NCBI RefSeq assembly: GCF_014524545.1
Contig: NZ_CP053557.1
Span: 583,501 to 647,500, forward strand
DNA length: 64,000 nucleotides
DNA from: Exiguobacterium sp. Helios
GTDB lineage: Bacteria; Bacillota; Bacilli; Exiguobacteriales; Exiguobacteriaceae
Direction of reading: 5' to 3'
The notes below the pieces were generated by a model. That model was not told the origin of the DNA, made no database searches, and worked only from the letters and a program-made list of their open reading frames with translations. This document shows positions 7,964 to 15,021 of the stretch, piece after piece. The number at the start of each line of letters is the position of its first letter. The stretch's first letter is position 1. A program made the translations under genes and the position numbers.

Positions 7964-9235
7964 TCAAGTACGAAGCGGGATGAGCTGATGATGCAGAACG
8001 GATTCAATCAAAGCGACTGTCTCAAACGTCGCTGCGTAATCAACCGTTTCGTGTTCGGTATGCTCATGCATGTATCCGACAGACAGGTTGACAGAAGGGA
8101 TGCCGAAGTCGGAAAATACCTTGGCATCACTTGATCCGCCGTTCGTGGTCGTCTGCCAATCGGGCATTCCGGCCAAGCGTCCTGCTTCTTCAAACAACGA
8201 ACCGAAATTGGACGGACAGAACGGAATCAGGTTTCGGCAGGCTGTGACGATATCACGCGTTCCCCGGCGGTCGACGACGATGGCAGCATCCACATCTTGA
8301 ATGAAAGCGGGATCGATGCCTGCCGCGCCGCGACATCCGATTTCTTCTTGAACGGTAAAAGCGAGTTTCAGAGTACCGGAGAAGTTTGTATTTTGCACAC
8401 GATCGACGACTTCGAGAATCGCCGTGATGCCGGCTCGATCATCTGCTCCCAAAGTACCGCTTGAGCTGCGCAGTGTCGTCCCGTCTTCGAAAATGGTCCG
8501 GTGTTCGTCCTTTGATTCAAACGTGTCCATATGAGCTGATAGCAAGACGGTCGGTCCGACACCACACTGGATCGTCGCCAAAACATTTCCCTGCTTATCG
8601 GTATACGGGAAATCCGTGCTCGATTTTAAGTGATTTCGTAGATGCATCGCGACCAGTCGCTCCCGTTTGCTGACACCCGGGATATCAAGCCATATCAGCA
8701 ATCGATGTTTAAATTGTTCGAGTTGTAAGGTATGGAGATAGCTCCGGTCTTCGGACAACCGGTAAAGACGCTCCGCTAAGGATAGTAAAGAAGAAAATCC
8801 ACTTTTCCGGTAATCGAGTTGTAACGTCAGACGCGTCAAATGCATCGTCATTTGGTGTGGCAACGCAAGGTTAAGCATCTGCCACTGTTCAAGGGATGGA
8901 AGTTGTTTTAACGTAACGGAAGCCCGTCCGCGGCCATGTCCGTCGCAACAAGACAACGTCGCGATGTCGAGAGAGTTCAGCCAACGGACGATGCCCCGAA
9001 TATATGGATCAAAGGATTGATAAGGCAAATCATTTGTCGAAGGATCAAGCATCGCTTCACGACCCGGTAAATCATTAAAAGGAACCTGCTGAATCCACTC
9101 GATCAGCCGACGATCGCTCCAGTCTTCAACCGGATATTGTAAAATGGAGTCAGTCAAAAAGGCGACGTGCGTTTTGCTGAATCGGTCTTCCCGGTTTAGA
9201 CCGTGTCGTGCTAATAGAATCGTTGAATTAGTCAT
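7964..9235 (-). CDS. Zinc metallopeptidase (M20/M28-like) with a novel N-terminal domain
   Basis: This 423-residue protein has two parts. The C-terminal 230 residues carry the co-catalytic dizinc aminopeptidase pattern: SAHMDT, LGADDRAG, QEEIGCRG, VVDRRG and a final HEHTEHE. The N-terminal 175 residues, containing LSCCDGHGRGR, are not part of normal M20/M28/M42 peptidases and I do not recognise them. AAGGAG lies 9 bp before the ATG. The function is probably cleavage of a peptide or acyl-amino acid; the added domain may select the substrate. It is divergent from the TPR gene. Confidence 0.75.
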   Translation of the reverse strand: MTNSTILLARHGLNREDRFSKTHVAFLTDSILQYPVEDWSDRRLIEWIQQVPFNDLPGREAMLDPSTNDLPYQSFDPYIRGIVRWLNSLDIATLSCCDGHGRGRASVTLKQLPSLEQWQMLNLALPHQMTMHLTRLTLQLDYRKSGFSSLLSLAERLYRLSEDRSYLHTLQLEQFKHRLLIWLDIPGVSKRERLVAMHLRNHLKSSTDFPYTDKQGNVLATIQCGVGPTVLLSAHMDTFESKDEHRTIFEDGTTLRSSSGTLGADDRAGITAILEVVDRVQNTNFSGTLKLAFTVQEEIGCRGAAGIDPAFIQDVDAAIVVDRRGTRDIVTACRNLIPFCPSNFGSLFEEAGRLAGMPDWQTTTNGGSSDAKVFSDFGIPSVNLSVGYMHEHTEHETVDYAATFETVALIESVLHHQLIPLRT

Positions 9236-9327
9236 TTCAAACAGCTCCTTGTTTTGTAAGTTGTTTTTAGTTTAGCAAGGGAGCTGTGACAGGCTGTCAC
9301 ACGTCAAAAATGAAGGAGTCACAGGGA

Positions 9328-10248
9328 ATGGAACTGTCAGGATATTTGGAAGCGCAACGAATCCGCCGGGAATTACCGAACGAAACCCAAGAGGAACGGG
9401 CTATCAAGCGTCAAGCACACCTTGACTTACTTGTTCGTCAGGCAGAATTCTACAAGTTGTCGGACACTCCGGATTATCGTCAGGCTAAAAGGTGGTTACT
9501 GGACGCCATTAAAATGGAGAAACATCATCCGATTGCAAATTACCGATTAGGTTATATTTTGTATCGTGAACGTGAGTATGAACAAGCTGCCTATCATTTA
9601 AAAATAGCAGTTGATGGAACACGGACAGACATCTTAAGTGATACACAACTGATCTTAGCGAATATCTTTCTCGTGAATTGTGGAGTGGCGATAACACGGG
9701 AGGCGTTACAAAAGCTTGAAGATTTGGAATCGCAAATCGAAGGTGATATCGATCAAATACGAATTGACCGTTATCGCGCAGAAATGATCGTGCAGGATGA
9801 GTATGTACTGGACCGAATCTACTACCGGAAAATCTCGGCAGATCGTGAAACGATTATCAATGAAGAAACGTTTCATGAGACGAAACCGGAGAAGGGTGAA
9901 CTATTACTAAAAAGTTCGGATGCCGGGAAAATGTTACATGTAGCCGGTCAATCAAGTGAGATGTTAAATCAACATATGTTTTTGACCCTTGTATTGTTAA
10001 ATCAATCCGTGTTTCAGACGTATCCCGTCCTGCAAGCTGCCTTGTCTGAGCTAAGTGGACAAGATATCACGTATGACCATATGCGGCAGTTGATTCGAAG
10101 AGTCCGTGAACGTTTTGGAAAGCTTGATCTGATTGAAGCGACAGCAGTGATGCTTCCGGAATCACCACGTTCTGTCCAAGGATTTCGAATTCATCCGAAC
10201 TGGGCGGTGACCATCCTTTGTCGAGCGGATGATTTTATTTCAAAATAA
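9328..10248 (+). CDS. TPR-repeat protein
   Basis: This 306-residue cytoplasmic protein has no signal peptide. Residues about 45-130 form tetratricopeptide-like helices (DYRQAKRWLLDAIKMEKHHP, ANYRLGYILYREREYEQAAYHL). The rest is mixed alpha/beta and ends in a segment with RRVRERFGK, which may be a winged-helix-like DNA-binding region. The ATG at 9328 is chosen because AAGGAG is 9 bp upstream; earlier in-frame codons lack a ribosome binding site. Function is unknown; TPRs suggest protein contacts. A strong terminator follows. Confidence 0.65.
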   Translation: MELSGYLEAQRIRRELPNETQEERAIKRQAHLDLLVRQAEFYKLSDTPDYRQAKRWLLDAIKMEKHHPIANYRLGYILYREREYEQAAYHLKIAVDGTRTDILSDTQLILANIFLVNCGVAITREALQKLEDLESQIEGDIDQIRIDRYRAEMIVQDEYVLDRIYYRKISADRETIINEETFHETKPEKGELLLKSSDAGKMLHVAGQSSEMLNQHMFLTLVLLNQSVFQTYPVLQAALSELSGQDITYDHMRQLIRRVRERFGKLDLIEATAVMLPESPRSVQGFRIHPNWAVTILCRADDFISK

Positions 10249-10273
10249 GCAATTCTACAATTACATTACTAAG

Positions 10274-10337
10274 AAAACTCTATGAAAAAGACAGAATGGT
10301 TTTAGATAAACCAAACTGCAATTTCATAGAGTTTTTT
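10274..10337. terminator. Terminator after the TPR gene
   Basis: AAAACTCTATGAAA (10274-10287) pairs exactly with TTTCATAGAGTTTT (10322-10335). The long 34-nt loop is unusual. It may act in both directions, serving the convergent Excalibur gene too. Confidence 0.75.
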
Positions 10338-10358
10338 TGAAATACATATAAAGTTAGA

Positions 10359-11270
10359 TTATCGCTCGCAAGCAAAATTGTCTTTATCCCGATCCATTTT
10401 TGATTGGTAAGCGGGGTGAGTTGAGGGAACACCATTTGGATAGACCTGGGTCAGTTCTGTACAGTTCGCAAAGGATGCATTAGCTCTGGCTTTAGCGTCA
10501 GCTCTGGCTTTGGCATCAGCTCTAGCTTTAGCATCAGCTTTCGCTTTGGCATCAGCTTTCGCTTTGGCATCAGCTTTCGCTTTGGCATCAGCTTTCGCTT
10601 TGGCATCAGCTTTTGCTTTGGCATCAGCTTTTGCTTTGGCATCAGCTTTCGCTTTGGCATCAGCTTTTGCTTTAGCCTCGGCTTTTGCTTTAGCCTCGGC
10701 TTTTGCTTTAGCGTCAGCTCTGGCTTTAGCCTCAGCTTTTGCTTTAGCGTCAGCTCTGGCTTTAGCGTCGGCTTTGGCTTTAGCGTCGGCTTTGGCTTTA
10801 GCGTCGGCTTTGGCTTTAGCCTCGGCTTTGGCTTTAGCCTCGGCTTTGGCTTTAGCCTCGGCTTTGGCTTTAGCCTCGGCTTTGGCTTTAGCGTCAGCTT
10901 TCTCCTGATCATCATCTTTCTGTTCAGTCGTTACTTCATCTACATTTGATTCATCAGGTTTTTGAACTTTAGCCGGAGCAACCGATTTTGAAAGTGTATG
11001 AAGATCATTGGTTTCAGCCATGTCCGTACTAGGTAATTCAAAGGCTAAAACAAAGAATGCAATTAGTGTAGTAAGAATCATCCAAAGTAAGGGACGTTTT
11101 ATAACAAACCTTTTATTCCGTATTTTTTGGAAGAATTGATAATTAAAAAATAAACTGACAATAAATAAAATACTAGAGAAAATTGAAGTGGTCGTAATAG
11201 ATACTATTAACAGCACGACAGTAAGAAGTGTAGTTAATATACCAAGTAATATGAGAAAAAATTTATTCAT
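10359..11270 (-). CDS. Membrane protein with a Lys/Ala repeat stalk and C-terminal Excalibur domain
   Basis: This 303-residue protein starts with two hydrophobic regions (about 1-43 and 62-79). A short acidic linker precedes 23 tandem copies of the hexapeptide [KR]A[DE]AKA (residues 124-261). It ends with an Excalibur calcium-binding module (NCTEL..., then [10 protein letters not shown], with the Cys pair). The architecture is a membrane anchor, a long charged alpha-helical stalk and a surface Ca2+-binding tip. The role is unknown; Excalibur domains occur on Firmicute surface proteins and nucleases. It faces a second Excalibur gene across a 195-bp gap. Confidence 0.8.
   Translation of the reverse strand: MNKFFLILLGILTTLLTVVLLIVSITTTSIFSSILFIVSLFFNYQFFQKIRNKRFVIKRPLLWMILTTLIAFFVLAFELPSTDMAETNDLHTLSKSVAPAKVQKPDESNVDEVTTEQKDDDQEKADAKAKAEAKAKAEAKAKAEAKAKAEAKAKADAKAKADAKAKADAKARADAKAKAEAKARADAKAKAEAKAKAEAKAKADAKAKADAKAKADAKAKADAKAKADAKAKADAKAKADAKAKADAKARADAKARADAKARANASFANCTELTQVYPNGVPSTHPAYQSKMDRDKDNFACER
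10488..10901 (-). repeat. 23 in-frame copies of an 18-bp minisatellite
   Basis: The sense-strand unit codes for [12 protein letters not shown] or RADAKA. Third-position differences (GCTTTGGC versus GCTTTAGC on the plus strand) sort into blocks of neighbouring units, which is the pattern left by local duplication. No copy breaks the frame. Confidence 0.93.
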
Positions 11271-11412
11271 CCTTTTCGCTCCTTTAATAATATATTATGT
11301 AAAACATAACATATTATTAAAAAATGGTAATCTGATTTTAAAAAACTAAACAAAATATGTGTTCATAAGAAATAAATGTTAAAAACGAGCCGTATATTTT
11401 AAACGAATCCTC

Positions 11413-11418
11413 TATAAT
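11413..11418 (+). promoter_or_regulatory. Candidate -10 element for the secreted Excalibur gene
   Basis: A perfect TATAAT lies 48 bp before the start codon. I cannot see a convincing -35 hexamer at the usual spacing. Confidence 0.4.
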
Positions 11419-11465
11419 TAAATTATCACTAAAATTTGGTATTTTAAAAACGAGGAGGAATGGAC

Positions 11466-11765
11466 ATGAATAAAGCAGTGAAACTTATCATGACCGGTGT
11501 ACTTAGTCTTTCATTGATCAGCGTGACGTCGGCAGAAAGCCATGCAGCAACGAAAGCGAAGACATTCAAGAACTGTACAGAGATGCATGACAAATATAAA
11601 GGCGGCGTCGCCAAGAAAAAAGGTCTGAAAAACCGGACAGGATACGATAAAAAAGGTAAAGCCATCTATAAAGATACGAAATACAAAGCGTATGTCAGCT
11701 TAGCGACATACAATCTCAACAAATCAAAAGACCGTGACAAAGATGGCATCGCCTGCGAACGTTAA
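11466..11765 (+). CDS. Small secreted Excalibur-domain protein
   Basis: This 99-residue protein has a Sec signal peptide (about residues 1-28, ending SAESHAA) and a mature basic domain with FKNCTEMHDKYKGGV and the Ca2+-loop DRDKDGIACER at the C-terminus, which are hallmarks of the Excalibur domain. The start at 11466 is preferred to 11460 because GAGGAGG ends directly before the earlier ATG but 7 bp before this one. Its close domain match to the membrane protein encoded divergently suggests a related surface role. Confidence 0.85.
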   Translation: MNKAVKLIMTGVLSLSLISVTSAESHAATKAKTFKNCTEMHDKYKGGVAKKKGLKNRTGYDKKGKAIYKDTKYKAYVSLATYNLNKSKDRDKDGIACER

Positions 11766-11802
11766 AAAAAGACCCATTTCCGATGTCGGAGATGGATCTT
11801 CG
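11764..11802. terminator. Bidirectional terminator
   Basis: GACCCATTTCCGA pairs with TCGGAGATGGATC across a TG loop, flanked by an A-run and a short T tract. It serves the converging Excalibur and thioredoxin-like genes. Confidence 0.7.
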
Positions 11803-11807
11803 TCTGT

Positions 11808-12131
11808 TTAGTTGAAGTTTTTCTTGAGGAAGTCTGTGACTTCTTCCGGTGTTTTTGCGTTGGCACTATGCAAGTGACCGAGTTTCTCATTGTTTTGGAA
11901 GACGAGTAAGCTTGGAATTCCCATGACGACATTGTCAGAAGCGATTTCCGGGAATTCATCTTTGTCGATCGTATAGATCGGCAATTCGCTGAACTGGGCT
12001 TCGACGTCCGGCATGAAGTAGTCCATCCGTTTGCAGTCCGGGCACCAGTCGGCTTCGAACTTGATGATGACCGGTGTTTCGCTTGCGATTAACTCTTTAA
12101 ATGTATCTTCACTCTTAATGTAGTTACTCAT
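11808..12131 (-). CDS. Thioredoxin-like protein
   Basis: This 107-residue protein has a thioredoxin fold with the active site WCPDC (Cys at about residues 31 and 34) and the cis-Pro region MGIPSLLVF. The CPDC centre differs from the classical CGPC and usually indicates a thioredoxin-like reductase of narrower substrate range. No signal peptide is present. GGGGGA lies upstream of the ATG. Monocistronic, with a terminator between it and the next gene. Confidence 0.85.
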   Translation of the reverse strand: MSNYIKSEDTFKELIASETPVIIKFEADWCPDCKRMDYFMPDVEAQFSELPIYTIDKDEFPEIASDNVVMGIPSLLVFQNNEKLGHLHSANAKTPEEVTDFLKKNFN

Positions 12132-12432
12132 GTGTTAGTTCCCCCTGTTGTTGGTGTGTATCTTTAGTCTACTGATTCGGGACGCAAGATGCACGGATTA
12201 TGATTGAAAAGGAACCGGGTTCTGCAAAAATGTTGTAGAGCGAAGCAAGAGAAGTATGCGCAAATTGCACAAGAAGCGCCAATACACGATTAAATATGAT
12301 TTGCTTTAAGGCAAAACTATTGGTCTTTTGTTAATTAACTAGTTTTAAGCAAAATGATTTCTATAGACCCACTTGATTTCGACCTGTTACGATGAGGTTT
12401 GCTAATCGACAGAGTGAGTGGGGGCGACGAAA
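12132..12432 (+). promoter_or_regulatory. 300-bp upstream region of the cation exporter, with an inverted repeat
   Basis: No gene is visible here. Around 12299-12354 the segments TTGCTTTAAGGCAAAACTA and TAGTTTTAAGCAA are imperfect inverted copies flanking an AT-rich centre with TTAATTAA. This could be a metal-responsive operator or an mRNA hairpin. I cannot assign promoter hexamers with confidence. Confidence 0.35.
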
Positions 12433-13302
12433 ATGGATCAACAAAAATACGATAATTTAAAGCTTGGTGAGCGTGGTGCAATCATCAGCATCATCGCCTA
12501 TATTGTCTTATCGGTCATTAAATTGATTGTCGGCTACACGGCGGATTCAGCGGCCTTACGGGCGGATGGCTTGAACAATACAACGGATATCATTGCCTCG
12601 ATTGCGGTTTTGATCGGCTTACGGATTTCAAGACGTCCGGCAGATGATAACCATAAATACGGACACTGGAAAAGTGAAACGATTGCCTCGATGGTTGCTT
12701 CCTTCATTATGATGGCAGTCGGGTTACAAGTATTGATTGATACGGTTTCGACGTTATTTCAAGGAAAACAGGAGTCGCCAGATATAGTCGCAGCTTACGT
12801 CGGGATCGGTTCTGCCGTCGTGATGTATTTCGTCTACCGTTACAACCGGAATCTGTCACGGAAAATTGACAGCAAGGCTGTCATGGCAGCGGCGAAGGAT
12901 AACTTATCCGATGCCTGGGTCAGTATCGGGACGACGATCGGGATTATCGGTTCCCAGTTCGGGATGCCGTGGCTGGATACCGCGACGGCAATCGTCGTCG
13001 GATTCCTGATTTGTAAAACGGCGTGGGATATCTTCTCGGAAGCGTCCCACGAATTGTCGGATGGATTTGATGAACAGAAGCTGAAGATGTATGAAGATGT
13101 GATTTTTGATTTAGAAGGTGTCAAAGGAATCAAGTCAATCAAGGGACGGAATTATGGGAATAATGAAGTCGTTGATGTCGTGATTCTCGTCAACTCGCAA
13201 TTGAACGTCCATCAAGCCCATGATATCGCGACGAAAGTCGAAGATACGCTGACGGATGAATATGGTGTCTACGATATTCATGTCCACGTTGAGCCGGAAT
13301 GA
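12433..13302 (+). CDS. Cation diffusion facilitator family transporter
   Basis: This 289-residue inner-membrane antiporter exports divalent metal ions (Zn2+, Co2+, Fe2+ or Mn2+). Six membrane helices are followed by a cytoplasmic ferredoxin-like domain. Metal-site motifs are visible: ALRADGLNNTTD in helix 2 and DNLSDAWVS in helix 5. The second carries D-x3-D where many members have H-x3-D, and helix 2 has DGLNN, which points to the Mn/Fe-type subgroup. The ATG at 12433 is preferred to the GTG at 12418, which lies in the purine-rich ribosome binding stretch. Confidence 0.88.
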   Translation: MDQQKYDNLKLGERGAIISIIAYIVLSVIKLIVGYTADSAALRADGLNNTTDIIASIAVLIGLRISRRPADDNHKYGHWKSETIASMVASFIMMAVGLQVLIDTVSTLFQGKQESPDIVAAYVGIGSAVVMYFVYRYNRNLSRKIDSKAVMAAAKDNLSDAWVSIGTTIGIIGSQFGMPWLDTATAIVVGFLICKTAWDIFSEASHELSDGFDEQKLKMYEDVIFDLEGVKGIKSIKGRNYGNNEVVDVVILVNSQLNVHQAHDIATKVEDTLTDEYGVYDIHVHVEPE

Positions 13303-13309
13303 AGCAGAT

Positions 13310-13350
13310 AAAAGGAACGATCGTCCTCTGACGACTGTTCCTTTTTTTAA
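13310..13350. terminator. Bidirectional terminator
   Basis: AAAGGAACGATCGTC pairs with GACGACTGTTCCTTT over a CTCT loop, followed by T7. It separates the convergent CDF and methyltransferase genes. Confidence 0.85.
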
Positions 13351-13892
13351 TGGAAAGGTTTATGGCCCCTCACTGCAACGTTACGGAATTGCCTTGAAAC
13401 AGGACCTTCGATGAATGAAATGTCGGAAAATCCGTGTTTTCTTGCGGCAGGAAGGAGTTCGTCTTGGACTAGATCTCTCACGCCGGCCCAAATGACATCA
13501 TTCTTACCATCACAAAAGGTGATAACAAAATGACCGCCTGGTTTTAAGGCGTGATAGAGAGCAGCCAAGGTGCCGGAGATGTTTTCCCAAAAATAAAGTG
13601 TATGTATCGTAAATACCTTATCAAATTGTTCACTTTGAAAAGCTAACTTGTTTAGATCACCGTAAAGAACATGGACCCGTTTGGATTGGATCGCCTCTTT
13701 GTTTCTTTTTTGTACCGATCGCAGCATAGCAGAAGAAGAATCAATACCGGTAATCTGCTTTGCGTCTGTTTGATGTACAAGTCGTTCGATGGCATAACCT
13801 GCACCGCAACCTAATTCTAAAATGCTGTCATCCTTTTGGACAGTCAACAGCTCGATTGTCCATTCTGTTTCAGGTTGGTGCTGCCTGACCAT
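13347..13892 (-). CDS. Class I SAM-dependent methyltransferase (5' end uncertain)
   Basis: The coordinates use the first canonical ATG and give 181 residues. Motif I is LELGCGAGYAIERL, the acidic motif after strand 2 is ITGIDSSSAML, and the post-motif FDKVFTIHTLYFW is clear. The substrate is unknown. The reading frame stays open upstream to about 13976 and encodes NQQYAHPTGRFGTYIGEKM, which matches how this family normally begins (a P-T/S-G-F/R-x-G segment before the Rossmann fold). A strong AAAAGGAGGGG is at 13981-13990, but the in-frame codons after it are AGT ATC ATT ATT, with no ATG, GTG or TTG. It is in an operon with the ASCH gene. Confidence 0.78.
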   Translation of the reverse strand: MVRQHQPETEWTIELLTVQKDDSILELGCGAGYAIERLVHQTDAKQITGIDSSSAMLRSVQKRNKEAIQSKRVHVLYGDLNKLAFQSEQFDKVFTIHTLYFWENISGTLAALYHALKPGGHFVITFCDGKNDVIWAGVRDLVQDELLPAARKHGFSDISFIEGPVSRQFRNVAVRGHKPFH

Positions 13893-13992
13893 CTTTTCCC
13901 CGATATAGGTTCCGAACCGTCCTGTCGGATGTGCGTATTGCTGATTAATTAGACGTTTAATGGATGCAATAATGATACTCCCCTCCTTTTAC

Positions 13993-14334
13993 TTAAGAAT
14001 TCCGTTCGATTGTTAAAGCCAGTGTTCCGAATTGTTTTTCAGATTCTCTTGAATAGATCGTATAGGTCGCGTCCAATAACTCCTTCATGGACCAGCCGAT
14101 GCAATCGAGCTGTTCGAGCGGAATCTGTTCGTAAAGCGTCTGGAAATCTTTGAATGATTGACGTTCGGTAACGTTGACGGTCACTTTTTCGTTTGTCGAT
14201 AGGTTCGTGAATTCAATCTGATCGTTGACTTGAACGGCTTGTCGTTTTGGGTCATTCAAGCGGATTTCAACTATCTTTTTTCCGGAAACGATGGATTGAA
14301 AAGGCTCTTGATACAACCCCATTTGATGTAACAA
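13993..14334 (-). CDS. ASCH domain protein
   Basis: This 113-residue protein has an ASCH (PUA-like) fold: the start MGLYQEPFQSIVSGKKIVEIRLND, with the GKK and E-R/K motif, and a VNDQIEF strand. ASCH proteins are suggested RNA-binding or nucleoside-modifying factors; some hydrolyse N4-acetylcytidine. A TTG start at 14334 is chosen because AAGGAG lies 8 bp upstream, whereas the next in-frame ATG is too far away. The methyltransferase ribosome binding site begins right after its stop codon, so the two genes are co-transcribed. Confidence 0.75.
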   Translation of the reverse strand: MLHQMGLYQEPFQSIVSGKKIVEIRLNDPKRQAVQVNDQIEFTNLSTNEKVTVNVTERQSFKDFQTLYEQIPLEQLDCIGWSMKELLDATYTIYSRESEKQFGTLALTIERNS

Positions 14335-14442
14335 AGCAAGTTCTCCTTCCTCATGAATCCTTTAATAAGAGATCTTTCTCAGTATAAATCAAAGCATGGA
14401 TCACAAGAACATAAATATGTGCATTTTCACATTGTTTCTGCG

Positions 14443-14471
14443 TTGACATTCGGTCTGAATGGGCGTAATTT
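14443..14471 (+). promoter_or_regulatory. Sigma-A promoter of the marR-ABC operon
   Basis: The -35 TTGACA (14443-14448) and the -10 TAATTT (14466-14471) are separated by 17 bp. Confidence 0.7.
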
Positions 14472-14490
14472 TAGTTTACATAGATAATCA

Positions 14491-14502
14491 TTCTATATAG
14501 AA
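14491..14502. promoter_or_regulatory. Probable MarR operator
   Basis: TTCTATATAGAA is a perfect 12-bp palindrome between the promoter and the marR start codon, a typical place for autoregulation by a MarR repressor. Confidence 0.55.
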
Positions 14503-14532
14503 CAATTCAAAATGGAACATGGAGGTGGAAGG

Positions 14533-15021
14533 ATGGAAACCGAACAAAAAGAGCCGGTCCGTTCAACGGCGATGATGCAGTCGTTTTGGAATGTGCAACG
14601 TCATCTTGTCCGCGCGGCGCATCAGACGGCGCAGGAAAACGGACTCAGTTTGCCGCAATTTCACAGTTTGATGACGATTGCCCCACGAAGTCCGATTACA
14701 CAAAAGGAACTGGCCGTGCATACCCATCTGCCGAAAAGCACGCTCAGTCAATCGGTAGAAGGATTGGTGCAGTCGGAGTGGGTGATCCGGGAAACGAATC
14801 CGGACAACCGGCGGGAAGTCGTCTTACGTTTGAGTGATCACGGACGGCAATTCGTCGAAACGATCAAACAGCAGGAAGCGGGGATGCAACAACGGCTTGA
14901 ACAGGTCCTCGATCAAATTGACCCTGCTGTTTTTGAGCAGATGTTACAAACCCATGCGCAGATTGCAGAAGGATTAAAAGAAATTTTGGCACCAGGAAAC
15001 GGAGGCTGTACAGATGATTAA
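14533..15021 (+). CDS. MarR family transcriptional regulator
   Basis: This 162-residue winged-helix dimeric repressor shows the recognition region QKELAVHTHLPKSTLSQSVEGL and the wing with NPDNRREVVLRLSDHG. The ATG at 14533 is chosen because GGAGG lies 7 bp upstream; an in-frame ATG at 14512 overlaps that site. Its stop overlaps the ABC transporter start by 8 bp, so translation is coupled. It probably represses the downstream multidrug exporter and releases it on binding a small aromatic or drug ligand. Confidence 0.9.
   Translation: METEQKEPVRSTAMMQSFWNVQRHLVRAAHQTAQENGLSLPQFHSLMTIAPRSPITQKELAVHTHLPKSTLSQSVEGLVQSEWVIRETNPDNRREVVLRLSDHGRQFVETIKQQEAGMQQRLEQVLDQIDPAVFEQMLQTHAQIAEGLKEILAPGNGGCTDD

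Noticed and set aside
10488-10901. Possible CRISPR-like array
   Set aside because: Units are contiguous 18-bp tandem copies with no unique spacers, and all code in frame.
10510-10908. 132-codon plus-strand ORF made of ALASAF repeats
   Set aside because: It is the antisense shadow of the Lys/Ala repeat. The low-complexity reading has no ribosome binding site or start of its own.
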